Assembly: GCA_049604415.1 (NCBI GenBank) | Contig: JBMYTN010000008.1 | Location: 1-64,000, forward strand | DNA: 64,000 nucleotides | Direction: 5' to 3' | Source of the DNA: JBMYTN01 sp049604415 | GTDB lineage: Bacteria > Pseudomonadota > Alphaproteobacteria > Rhodospirillales > Rhodospirillaceae | Shown here: in pieces, positions 43,953 to 51,964 of the stretch | How positions within the stretch are numbered: the stretch's first letter is position 1 | How the letters are laid out: the number at the start of each line of letters is the position of its first letter | Notes under the pieces: generated by a model | Database searches by the model: none | What the model saw: the letters and a program-made list of their open reading frames with translations, nothing else | Told to the model about the DNA's origin: nothing | Translations under genes and position numbers: made by a program

Positions 43953-44939
43953 CTATGACTTTATTGCCGCTGAGAGCATTCCGAACACCTTCAATGCTTT
44001 ATCGAGATCTTGCCTGTCCTGCTTCAGGAGGCGCCGACGGGTGGCAATATAGTCGCACAGAGCATCTGAGCCGAGGCGTTGAGCGTCTTCGGCCAAGCGG
44101 TCTAGCATCGGCAGCAGTTTGGCAGAGGCCCATGCCAGCCCATGGTGGATCATCCAATCCGCAACATCCCCATTCGGCCCGGCCTGCCTTCGCGCTTCAG
44201 ACAGCACATAGGTCGCCGTACCGATCCGTAAGTCTTTGTTCCAATCAAAAAAATCATTTTGCAGTTGGTGCCAGAGCCCAAAGTCAGAGGCCCAATCTGC
44301 CCAAAGGTGAAAGCGGTCTTGTTGGCCGTAACGATGGGCGATAGCGGCCAATGGGATGCGCGCCGCAATGGTCTTCTGACCGCTTGTGGCGACAAAGTCT
44401 GCCCAAGTTACGTCGGTCAGTTGGCCGTCTTGGATCGTTACCTGACAGGAGCGATCCCAAGCCCCATGAAAATCCCGCCAGAAGGGATGATCAGGGGCAA
44501 ACCACCGCCCATAAGCGGCCTGAAACCGGCTGTGGAACAGGCCCAGAGCGGGCAACAAACCCTGTTCGCCCTCTGCATGACCGTCCATAACATTGTCGAT
44601 CATGCGAATGACGTAATATCCGCAAATGGTCGACTGCAACAGGTCGTCCAGGAAGGCTTCATCCGGCCTGCTTCCGGCAGCAAGCGCGGCCTGATACATC
44701 CACCAGGGCAGGCGCAGCAGCGGAAAGCCCTTGATGTGGGTGAAGTAATCGGCGGGCTCGAGGGATCCAGCCAACGACCGCTGCCACGCCTCGAGATCCG
44801 CTGCAATTCCGGGCACGGCTAGACGCAGGTCAGCGCGCAGGCGTGACAAGGCCGTGCGAATGGCCGCGACCAATGCGGCTTCCGCGCCTAGGTCCGCAGC
44901 CACTCCCCTCTCTCGGCCTTGGCCACGCTCCAGGGTCAA
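43953..44939 (-). CDS. Class I isoprenoid-synthase-like enzyme
   Basis: 328 residues, all-helical. The first metal-binding motif is D115-x3-D119 in RMIDNVMDG and the second is the NDFFDWNKD box (228-236), where N228/D229, D232 and K235/D236 resemble the NSE/DTE and trans-prenyltransferase Asp-rich motifs. The surrounding GLWHQLQNDFFDW and GTATYVLSEA resemble short bacterial class I isoprenoid enzymes, not squalene/phytoene synthase. The substrate is unknown. The TTG start at 44939 leaves a 30-bp gap to the small peptide gene upstream; a GTG at 44903 is an alternative. The neighbouring peptide suggests peptide prenylation or a regulated terpene pathway, which is inference. Confidence 0.72.
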   Translation of the reverse strand: MTLERGQGRERGVAADLGAEAALVAAIRTALSRLRADLRLAVPGIAADLEAWQRSLAGSLEPADYFTHIKGFPLLRLPWWMYQAALAAGSRPDEAFLDDLLQSTICGYYVIRMIDNVMDGHAEGEQGLLPALGLFHSRFQAAYGRWFAPDHPFWRDFHGAWDRSCQVTIQDGQLTDVTWADFVATSGQKTIAARIPLAAIAHRYGQQDRFHLWADWASDFGLWHQLQNDFFDWNKDLRIGTATYVLSEARRQAGPNGDVADWMIHHGLAWASAKLLPMLDRLAEDAQRLGSDALCDYIATRRRLLKQDRQDLDKALKVFGMLSAAIKS

Positions 44940-44969
44940 CGTCCGGATCCGCTACCGAATCCGTTTGGC

Positions 44970-45170
44970 CTAAACCGTGGCGGCCTTTTTATCACCAAAG
45001 GCCATGGCCAGCTTCTGCAGGGACTCCACATCCAACCCGTTAATGGCATCGAGCATCTCGGCAGTCGGTTCGACCCCCGCAGCCGTCAAAGTTTCCTTCG
45101 GCGCATCAATCAGCTGTTGGGCAAAATCGCTATCATTGATGGCCTTATCGACCAAGTTTTGAAAGGTCAT
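44970..45170 (-). CDS. Small leader-like peptide (66 residues), RiPP-precursor/NHLP-like pattern
   Basis: The peptide MTFQNLVDKAINDSDFAQQL... has the two-helix pattern with DSDFAQQLIDAPKETLTAAG, close to nitrile-hydratase-leader-like and related precursor families (D-x-x-F-x-x-x-L-x-x-x-P-x-x-x-L). It has no Cys and ends MAFGDKKAATV. There is no signal peptide. GGGAG 9 nt upstream supports the ATG. The enzyme gene starts 30 bp after the stop, so it is one operon. It may be a modified-peptide precursor or a small regulatory subunit; the sequence does not decide. Confidence 0.65.
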   Translation of the reverse strand: MTFQNLVDKAINDSDFAQQLIDAPKETLTAAGVEPTAEMLDAINGLDVESLQKLAMAFGDKKAATV

Positions 45171-45517
45171 GGCATGTCTCCCGAACTCTACAGCCCTCTC
45201 CGCGACAATTGACCAACGGAATTGGCTTTCATTTCCTGATTTGCCGCGTTTTCAGTCCGCCCAAACGGTAGCCAGTTCGGCTGAAAACGCTCTTTATGGT
45301 TGGCGCTCTTGTTTTCGATCACCGAACCGCAAGTGTCCCCATATGAGAACACAAATAGCCTGCTCCGCACAGGCTATTGGTTTGGCTAGGAACCTTTCCA
45401 CGCCAATTTCCAGTTGAAGATGGCCCTATTTTACGGTTTTTCGCGTTTTCAAGCCGCACGCGTCCGAAGAATTCCGAAGAATAGGGTGACCTGCCACCGT
45501 CGCCGAGGTCGTTCTTG
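45171..45517. other. 347-bp divergent promoter region with a palindrome
   Basis: It lies between the peptide operon (minus) and the metalloprotease-cNMP gene (plus) and must hold both promoters. It has an imperfect inverted repeat, 45246-45290, with GCGTTTTCAG and CTGAAAACGC arms. AT-richer than flanking genes; no other gene seen. Confidence 0.5.
45246..45290. repeat. Palindrome GCGTTTTCAG...TTCGGCTGAAAACGC
   Basis: Same TTCGGCTGAA-type core as 42163-42202 and 42280-42322, with outer arms that pair perfectly for 10 bp. It lies directly in the divergent promoter region, so it may affect expression or mark an insertion. Confidence 0.6.
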
Positions 45518-47212
45518 ATGACCCTGTTTCAGTTTGCACAGGACCAATATGATCGCTTAACTCAACATTTCCGGGCCTATGGCATGGTCACGGACCCAGC
45601 CCTGCGCTTTGAGCCGGGGGAGGGCATGCTCAGCTATTACGATCTGGAGCGTCAGAGCATTTGCCTGTCGCTGCCGGACCCGGATAAACCCATCGGAAAG
45701 CTGCAACTGGTCCTGTTGCAATCCACCCTCGACCTGCCCGATCGCACCGACATGCTGCGCTTGGTCCGTCTGCTGATTCCCTATGTGGTGGCCCATGAAC
45801 TCGGCCATCATTTTCGCCACCGCTACGGGCGGTTCAGTTCAGATTTGTGGCAGGAAGAGCAAGTAGCCAATCATTTGGCCATTGCTGCGACCAAAACGCA
45901 TATTTCCCCGGAGGACAAGGCCTTCTGCCTGGAGAAGCTGCCTATTGCTCTGGCGGCTCTGGCCCGTCAGTTGGACGCCCGTGCGGTCCCCTATACCAGC
46001 TATGACAACATGCTGGTCGCTCTGCGGGTTACCGGTCAGATCGATGAGACTGCTCGCACCGCTTTGGCTGCCGTGCAGCGGATCTTTAGCCTCGATGAAA
46101 AAACCGTGTTAGCGGCATTTCAAGACCTACCAAACGGAGCCCTAGAGGATCTGGACCAACGAGAGACGTTGCTGAAAAGCATCAACACCGAATATGCCAA
46201 TAATGTCCTGCGCTATCTTTACTACCATCTCGGCTGGTTCCAATTTTCCCTGGCCAGTACCGAGTCCCGCTATGTTGAGGATTTTGCCAAGCAGCATCTT
46301 GGCATAGCCCGCGCCATGCTGCCTTCCCCGACGCTCCCAAAGGCACCTGCGGAAGGTGCCGTGTTGGCCTGCGGGCAAGCCGCAGTCTTTCTGAGTAAAC
46401 GGTCCGAAGCGCTGTCGACCTATTTCTTGCGCCGCTATCGCGCCCTGTTGGTCGCCCATCTGGTCTATAGCGGCCTGCTATCACAAGACCAAGCGGACCG
46501 GCTGGACAGCGAACGGGTTTTCCTGTCAGAGCTCTTTGAAGATGACGATCTGGATCCGCTGAACTATCTGCGCTCCGTTCTTCCGAAGACCAAGCATGCC
46601 CTATTGCCCGCCGTCGCTCTGACGGACGTCACCTTACCCCTGGAGTCTGACCTGGCTGATCTCCAGTCCTTGTGCGAGCTCTTGCCGCATGACACCGACC
46701 GACGCCTCTGGAGGGTCGGGGCAGAGGGAGCCATTGATCAAGACGCCCTGGAGACCTTGCATGGCTTGGAAATGTTCAACAGCGTTGATGCTCTGAAACA
46801 CCTTCCGGCGCGGGACATTTTCGACGTGATCCGGACGTCAACCTTGGTCACCCTGGCCCCTGGCGATGTGTTGATCTGGCAGGGAGAATGGACCAGGGAC
46901 GTATTTCTACTGTTGGATGGGCAACTGGGTATTGGCCGCCGAGCCGCTGAAGATGGGAAAAACGCGAAGGTCAGGGAGGGCGTCGAGAGCACCGGGACCC
47001 CGGATGAAACCATCGAACCCGGAGAGGTTATTGGTGAAATGTCATTTCTCAGTGCCGCCCCGCGCCGGGCCACCATCACTGCTTTGGCCCCGTCGCATTG
47101 TATGGTGTTGAAGGACGCAGATCTGCGCGCGCTGATCTTTGACCATCCCTCCATTTTGTTGACCATCGCCAAACGGCTAGCCCAACGTGTTTGGGGACAG
47201 GACGGCCAGTAA
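45518..47212 (+). CDS. ImmA/IrrE-like metalloprotease domain fused to a cyclic-nucleotide-binding domain
   Basis: 564 residues. The N-terminal part has H93-E94-x2-H97 in VAHELGHHF and a likely third ligand in the E-E-x-x-A-N stretch (WQEEQVANHLA, about 112-118), as in M78 ImmA/IrrE proteases. A helical middle (about 150-420) has no known family. The C-terminal about 130 residues are a CAP_ED domain with the phosphate-binding-cassette signature GEMSFLSAAPRRATI, complete enough to bind cAMP or cGMP. No DNA-binding helix-turn-helix or membrane segment is present. Start at ATG 45518 directly after a TTG. Divergent from the isoprenoid-like operon. Confidence 0.82.
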   Translation: MTLFQFAQDQYDRLTQHFRAYGMVTDPALRFEPGEGMLSYYDLERQSICLSLPDPDKPIGKLQLVLLQSTLDLPDRTDMLRLVRLLIPYVVAHELGHHFRHRYGRFSSDLWQEEQVANHLAIAATKTHISPEDKAFCLEKLPIALAALARQLDARAVPYTSYDNMLVALRVTGQIDETARTALAAVQRIFSLDEKTVLAAFQDLPNGALEDLDQRETLLKSINTEYANNVLRYLYYHLGWFQFSLASTESRYVEDFAKQHLGIARAMLPSPTLPKAPAEGAVLACGQAAVFLSKRSEALSTYFLRRYRALLVAHLVYSGLLSQDQADRLDSERVFLSELFEDDDLDPLNYLRSVLPKTKHALLPAVALTDVTLPLESDLADLQSLCELLPHDTDRRLWRVGAEGAIDQDALETLHGLEMFNSVDALKHLPARDIFDVIRTSTLVTLAPGDVLIWQGEWTRDVFLLLDGQLGIGRRAAEDGKNAKVREGVESTGTPDETIEPGEVIGEMSFLSAAPRRATITALAPSHCMVLKDADLRALIFDHPSILLTIAKRLAQRVWGQDGQ

Positions 47213-47390
47213 GCCACGCCACCACCTTTTGCCGATTTTGACAAAATTACCCTTTATTGATGCATTTTTGTTTTTCAGTGCGATTTTATGAATACATATG
47301 GTTGCATTTACGACCTTAGAGACCAATTTTTCCCCTGTGCGCTGAAATCCATACCCATGCAAACTCAACAGGAAAGGCTCCGCCGGGATC

Positions 47391-48008
47391 ATGACCAAGG
47401 ATGCCATCATTAGGAAATACGCCCTGTCCCAAGGAACGCTATTTCCAGGCAGCATAATCGGGTCGGTCTTCTTTCTTATTCTCTATTTTTTGGTTTTAGG
47501 TTTCGTCAGCATTCTCTGGGAGTCCCTCACCGGGACTGCGGTTCAAACGCCAACCATCAGTTTTATGTCGAGCTATGACAAGCCGACCCAAGGTGGCTAT
47601 TGGTCCATCGTCATTTCAATCACCATCGTGGCCTATGTGCTCTCAGTCATTGTGCCGCAGATACTTGGCGCAGGGTTCGGCCAATGGATGCTTGGCGTGC
47701 GCTATTTGGACGAACAAGGCCAGATGGCTCAGCGGTCGCGCATTTTCAAAAAATTCTCAATTGAAATCGGAAAGTTTCTCCTACTGGCTCTGCCTGGTCC
47801 AACCTTGGGATTTGCTCTTGGCCCGTCCGCTGACGGTGCATCCCTTTTCGCTTTACTGGTCGGTATCGTCATTGTGCTGCGCCTATCCTTTGGCTCCGAC
47901 AGTTCGGGGCGAGCATATTCATATGTTAAATCCGGTATCGTCCCGGTGCACAAAGACCGCATCGAGGCCTTTCAAACGGAAGTCCAGAGCCTCGAAGCGC
48001 AATCCTAA
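47391..48008 (+). CDS. RDD-like membrane protein
   Basis: 205 residues with about four hydrophobic segments and the RDD-family core GFGQWMLGVRYLDEQGQ in the middle. RDD proteins are small integral membrane proteins; some are linked to Na+ efflux or to protein complexes, but the function here is unknown. It starts 180 bp after the metalloprotease gene on the same strand. No usual Arg-Asp-Asp motif is clear at the N-terminus, so the match is partial. Confidence 0.6.
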   Translation: MTKDAIIRKYALSQGTLFPGSIIGSVFFLILYFLVLGFVSILWESLTGTAVQTPTISFMSSYDKPTQGGYWSIVISITIVAYVLSVIVPQILGAGFGQWMLGVRYLDEQGQMAQRSRIFKKFSIEIGKFLLLALPGPTLGFALGPSADGASLFALLVGIVIVLRLSFGSDSSGRAYSYVKSGIVPVHKDRIEAFQTEVQSLEAQS

Positions 48009-48222
48009 CCACGGTCCCTCGCTCAGGCAGGACGGGCGGCACCACCCAAGCGGACCTGGAAAGACAGAGACAGAGACCGGTTATTTGACCGGCTTGCGAA
48101 TTCGCAATGCATGGCTGGCCTGCGCACAGGACAATGCCACCCCATGGCAATAAGAAGGGCAAAGCGGCTCCCGCGAGCGGACCCATAGCCCCATCAAACG
48201 CCGAAACAGAACATGGGGAACG

Positions 48223-49578
48223 ATGATGACCTCAGAAAACAGGGGACCAAGGGACATACGCGCCCTGAACCGGCGGGACATCCTCCGCCTCGGGATGGCC
48301 GCTGGCCTGGCAGGAACCGCCGTCGGGGCCGGCGCTGTCAGCCAACCCGCCCGCGCTGCAGCCCATAAAACCAACGCGCATATCGTAATTGCCGGGGCCG
48401 GGGCTGCGGGCCTCGCCGTGGCCAACCGCCTGGCAGAGCAGTTGGACGGGGCCAAGATCACCCTGATCGACGCCCGCAAGCCGCATTACTACCAGCCCGG
48501 CTTCACCTTGGTGGCCGCCGGTTTAAAGCCCGCCTCCTATGTCACCTCCACCACCTCTTCCTATGTGCCAAATGGGGTGACTTTGATCGAAGACCGGGTT
48601 GCGGCTTTCGATCCCGACGCCAATAAGGTGGTGACCGCCACAGGCCAGTCCTTGTCCTATGACTATCTGGTGGTCACCACCGGCATGATCCTGGACTTCG
48701 ACGCCATTGAAGGCATGGAGCTGGACAAGGTCGGCCAAAACGGTCTGGGCGCGCTCTATGCGGGTCCGCAATATGCCGCTGCGACCTGGAAGGCCATGAG
48801 CAAATTCGCCGATGAGGGCGGTCGCGGCCTGTTCCTGCGCCCGGCGACGGAAATGAAATGCGCCGGAGCGCCGTTAAAATACACCTTCCTGACCGATTCC
48901 CATCTGCGTCGGCGCGGCAATCGCGGCAAAGCAGAGCTGGTCTATGCCGCCCATTCCGCCTCTCTGTTCAGTGTGCCCATCGTCAATGAAAAGGTGCGCA
49001 TGCTGTTCCTGGACCGGGGGGTCACCACGCTCCACCACCATGTTCTGACCGGCATCGACCCGGGGGCGAAGCGCGCCACCTTCCAGACCGATGGCGGCTC
49101 GGAAACCATCGATTACGACTTCATCAATGTCATTCCGCCGATGCGGGCCCCAGCCGCCGTGCGCAACAGCCCCCTGGCCTGGCAAGAGGGCAAATTTGCC
49201 GCCGATGGCTGGATGGAGGTGGACAAACCAACCCTGCGCCACAAACGCTACCCAAATGTGTTTGGCGTCGGCGATGTCGCCGGGGTGCCCAAGGGCAAAA
49301 CCGCCGCCAGCGTCAAATGGCAGGTGCCCGTGGCCGTTGATCATCTGGTCGCCGACATTACCGGAACCGCCTCCAGCGCGGCCTATAACGGCTATACCTC
49401 TTGCCCGCTGATCACCCAACTGGGCCGGGCGATGCTGGTCGAGTTTGACTACAACAACAATCTGGTCCCGTCCTTCCCGGGCGTTATTGCCCCCTTGGAG
49501 GAGCTGTGGGTGACCTGGGTTATGAAAACCATGGCCCTGAAGCCGACCTATATTTCCATGCTGCGCGGCGCGGCCTGA
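48223..49578 (+). CDS. Tat-exported FAD oxidoreductase, sulfide:quinone oxidoreductase-like
   Basis: 451 residues. The N-terminus has a twin-Arg signal, NRRDILRLGMAAGLAG, ending near PARA-AAHK. The FAD-binding HIVIAGAGAAGLAVANRLA, the SQR-like HYYQPGFTLVAAG and PATEMKCAGAPLKY stretches, the second FAD motif FGVGDVAGVPKGKTAAS, and the end YTSCPLITQLGRAML all fit SQR/FCSD-like flavoproteins. Cys are in MKCAG and TSCP; a third redox Cys typical of some SQR types is not obvious. Acts probably in the periplasm on sulfide. Followed by a DUF5368 gene at 15 bp. Confidence 0.85.
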   Translation: MMTSENRGPRDIRALNRRDILRLGMAAGLAGTAVGAGAVSQPARAAAHKTNAHIVIAGAGAAGLAVANRLAEQLDGAKITLIDARKPHYYQPGFTLVAAGLKPASYVTSTTSSYVPNGVTLIEDRVAAFDPDANKVVTATGQSLSYDYLVVTTGMILDFDAIEGMELDKVGQNGLGALYAGPQYAAATWKAMSKFADEGGRGLFLRPATEMKCAGAPLKYTFLTDSHLRRRGNRGKAELVYAAHSASLFSVPIVNEKVRMLFLDRGVTTLHHHVLTGIDPGAKRATFQTDGGSETIDYDFINVIPPMRAPAAVRNSPLAWQEGKFAADGWMEVDKPTLRHKRYPNVFGVGDVAGVPKGKTAASVKWQVPVAVDHLVADITGTASSAAYNGYTSCPLITQLGRAMLVEFDYNNNLVPSFPGVIAPLEELWVTWVMKTMALKPTYISMLRGAA

Positions 49579-49592
49579 CGGAGGGATGATCC

Positions 49593-49961
49593 ATGAATGA
49601 ATTCGACCTTTCGGTCATGCTGGCCGTGTTTCAGGAGATGCTCGGCATCTGGTTTTGGATCTTGCCCCTGCTGGCCGCCTTTGGCATTGGGGGCGCAACC
49701 ATGGTGTTGCTGAAAGAGAAAAAACTCGACACCAAACGACTGGTGCGCTGCCAAGCGCTTGGCCTGTTCGGGGGAATTGCCGCCTTGGTTCTGATGGCCT
49801 GGGTCACCGTTTCCGGTTTTTCCGACGCCGGAGGACCGGTGGACTGGCTGTTGGTTGGCATCATCTGGGGAGTTGGCTGGCTTGGGACCACCATCTTGGC
49901 CTATGCCGTCACCGGGCTGGTCACCAATCGAACCCCAGCGCAGGCTGCCCCCGCCCTGTAA
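49593..49961 (+). CDS. DUF5368-like small membrane protein
   Basis: 122 residues, with three to four hydrophobic segments (MLGIWFWILPLLAAFGIGGATMVLL, GLFGGIAALVLMAWVTV, WLLVGIIWGVGWLGTTILAY). It resembles DUF5368 proteins seen next to SQR-type genes. It starts 15 bp after the flavoprotein and shares its terminator. It may anchor or transfer electrons from the flavoprotein; inference only. Confidence 0.7.
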   Translation: MNEFDLSVMLAVFQEMLGIWFWILPLLAAFGIGGATMVLLKEKKLDTKRLVRCQALGLFGGIAALVLMAWVTVSGFSDAGGPVDWLLVGIIWGVGWLGTTILAYAVTGLVTNRTPAQAAPAL

Positions 49962-49994
49962 TACCAAAGGTCTTATACCTCCCTTCCCACTCCT

Positions 49995-50027
49995 GGCCGC
50001 CCCGCCTCCCTGGGCGGCCTCTTTTTT
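49995..50027 (+). terminator. Intrinsic terminator after the SQR-DUF5368 operon
   Basis: GGCCGCCC and GGGCGGCC pair around a 9-nt loop and are followed by TCTTTTTT. It closes the two-gene operon. Confidence 0.85.
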
Positions 50028-50125
50028 AAATATCTCGGAATTCAAAGAGAATTGATAATTGTCATTCAAGTCGAAGAAGTATTCCAATAGAATTCCTCAA
50101 GTTAAAAAAACCGGGGGACTTCATC

Positions 50126-50338
50126 ATGCGATTGATTGCATTTGGCATTCCTGTATTAATGGCCCTTCCCGTCTTGATTTGGGCCTTGGTGCAAGCGTCT
50201 TTGGTCCAAGGGGACGCCAATAGCGCCCATTTGACAACGGGCAATTGGGTTTCTTTGGCTTTGGTTTTATGCGCGCTTGTGATCAGCGGGTTCCTGCTGT
50301 CGCGCATGATCCTGCGCAGCAACAGCCCAAAGGCTTAG
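50126..50338 (+). CDS. Small two-helix membrane protein, 70 residues
   Basis: MRLIAFGIPVLMALPVLIWALV forms the first hydrophobic helix and WVSLALVLCALVISGFLL the second, with a short loop between. GGGG lies upstream of the ATG. No family recognised. It has its own downstream terminator (50375-50408), which favours a real gene. Confidence 0.6.
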   Translation: MRLIAFGIPVLMALPVLIWALVQASLVQGDANSAHLTTGNWVSLALVLCALVISGFLLSRMILRSNSPKA

Positions 50339-50374
50339 GGCCTCTAGCGACCAATTAAGGCTCCACAAACGATC

Positions 50375-50408
50375 AAAAAAGGCCTGCGATCCCATGCGCA
50401 GGCCTTTT
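50375..50408. terminator. Bidirectional terminator
   Basis: AAAAGGCCTGCG and CGCAGGCCTTTT-like arms pair around ATCCCAT, with A-runs on the left and T-runs on the right. It separates the 70-residue gene from the converging serralysin-like gene. Confidence 0.85.
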
Positions 50409-50421
50409 GCTGACGATTTGA

Positions 50422-51567
50422 TTAAGCCGCAATCCACTCATCGACCAGATAGCCATAGCCGAAACCTTCCAGATAGTCGCGCATCTGGTCTTCGGATTGG
50501 TAATTGGCATAGCGAATATTGCCGTCAGCATGCATATAGCCGTGCAGATAGGCCGTGCCATCCGCCGTCTTGGCATAGATCTGCTGATAGCCATCCCCGT
50601 CAAAATCGCCATAGCCAAGGATGGTGTCGATATTGCCGCTGGCCAAGTCATTGGAGAACCGGGTCTGGCTGTCAAACGGGCTGTATTGCTCGACCTCTCC
50701 AGAGGTCACGAGCGGATCGACATAAACCCCAACCACCCGGGTGTCTCCCCCCTCGCCATGGTTGCCCAAATTGACCATACCATCGCCACCAACCCCTAAC
50801 GTGGCCCAGCGGGCCAGGGTCTTATTCATCATGATCATCTCAGAGTCACCATCACCCTGAACATCCAAGAAACCAACGAACTCCCAATCTGCTTCCGCGC
50901 CCAAGGTATTCCCATCATAGTCTTTCAAATCCCCCAAAACATCAGCGGGGTTCCAGGCCGCGTCCGTAAAGGAGATCAACTTGGCTGGGCTGGCAAATTC
51001 TGGGTACATGAACCGAATGGCTTCCGTGTCCAGACTGCCGAGGCTCCCAGAGAAGGTCCCTTCATCGCTCATCAGGGTTACCGACATGTCGTCCAGTCCA
51101 CCGGAAGACGTCGTTACATAGTCCAGGCCGATGGCCTTGCCGATGTGACGTGCCCAGGCCGAGACGTCAGAGGCCGAATCATAGTCAAGGTGGACATCAC
51201 CCCAAATATCATCACCATCTAAGCCATTGGATGGTAAGTATCCCCAACCATCGGTGTAGGATCGGTGGGATTGAAAATCGAAAAGACCAAGAAAAATATC
51301 TGGCGATCCGTCCGTGGAGGGAACGAATTCGAGGCTTGAAGCATTACTCCAAAGCGACATTGCTTGTAATGCCGCCGCAGCAGCCAATCCTTCAACCGGC
51401 CGGAAGGAATTGTAAAAATCTGTATCAGAGTAATAGTCCCGATAAGAGTTTCGATTAAAGTAATACCCCGGTAGTGACGTGCTAAATTCATAGGAAACGG
51501 TGTATTTTCCGGTATCTGGATTTACAGGCCATGTGTCTCCATTTGTAATATCGGTATAAAGAGCCAT
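50422..51567 (-). CDS. Serralysin/matrixin-like protein with a destroyed zinc site (pseudo-protease)
   Basis: 381 residues. The N-terminal half follows the M10B fold: YTVSYEFSTSLPGYY, LWSNASSLEFVP, GDVHLDYDSASD, and the Met-turn VTLMSDE with EAIRFMYPE behind it. Where serralysins carry HExxHxxGxxH this protein has R130-H-I-G-K-A-I-G-L-D-Y140: all three zinc His and the catalytic Glu are replaced (R130, H131, K134, Y140). The C-terminal half has FG-GAP-like stretches (GDFDGDGYQQIYAK, DVQGDGDSEMIM). No signal peptide and a hydrophobic C-terminus (DEWIAA) suit type I secretion. A binding or regulatory role is likely; catalysis is not. Confidence 0.75.
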   Translation of the reverse strand: MALYTDITNGDTWPVNPDTGKYTVSYEFSTSLPGYYFNRNSYRDYYSDTDFYNSFRPVEGLAAAAALQAMSLWSNASSLEFVPSTDGSPDIFLGLFDFQSHRSYTDGWGYLPSNGLDGDDIWGDVHLDYDSASDVSAWARHIGKAIGLDYVTTSSGGLDDMSVTLMSDEGTFSGSLGSLDTEAIRFMYPEFASPAKLISFTDAAWNPADVLGDLKDYDGNTLGAEADWEFVGFLDVQGDGDSEMIMMNKTLARWATLGVGGDGMVNLGNHGEGGDTRVVGVYVDPLVTSGEVEQYSPFDSQTRFSNDLASGNIDTILGYGDFDGDGYQQIYAKTADGTAYLHGYMHADGNIRYANYQSEDQMRDYLEGFGYGYLVDEWIAA

Positions 51568-51964
51568 AGCAAACCTCTTATGTATCCCTCTTTCGCCGCA
51601 TCAAAGGTTCTGATGGAACCCATCAACTCACACCTCGCCTAAAGCGAGGACATACGCCTGATTGGATATAGATTCATTGCGCGAGATCAAAACCGCAAGA
51701 TGTACGTGCAAATAAGGCGTTATGATTTGATTACAATTTAAGAGTCTTATTCAAAACGGCTGGGTTGGTCCGGTTTGGTTGCCTTCAAAGCCCCGAAACA
51801 ATGACTTTCAAGGGAAAACACCTAATGTCTTTCCCTAAAAGGATGCACGCACCACAGCCACACCTCTCAAACCCACCACCGAGTCTGTCTGCGTAGCACC
51901 AATCCGTCCCCTTGGCCAACCAAGGGGACGGCTGCGCATCATCTCCTGAATAAACGGACCGGAA
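51568..51964. other. 397-bp intergenic region
   Basis: It lies upstream of the serralysin-like gene and downstream of the next minus-strand gene, and contains a small stem CCTCGC/GCGAGG at about 51633 and a terminator at 51904-51931. No gene seen. Confidence 0.45.
51904..51931 (-). terminator. Strong hairpin downstream of the exported-protein gene
   Basis: CCGTCCCCTTGG pairs perfectly with CCAAGGGGACGG around a 4-nt CCAA loop. No T-run follows, so it could be a transcript-end stabiliser or a Rho-assisted terminator. Confidence 0.55.

Noticed and set aside
45518..47212. cNMP domain next to an isoprenoid enzyme read as a family 2B encapsulin with terpene-cyclase cargo
   Set aside because: The protein has a protease-like HELGH N-terminal part and no capsid (HK97-type) domain pattern.
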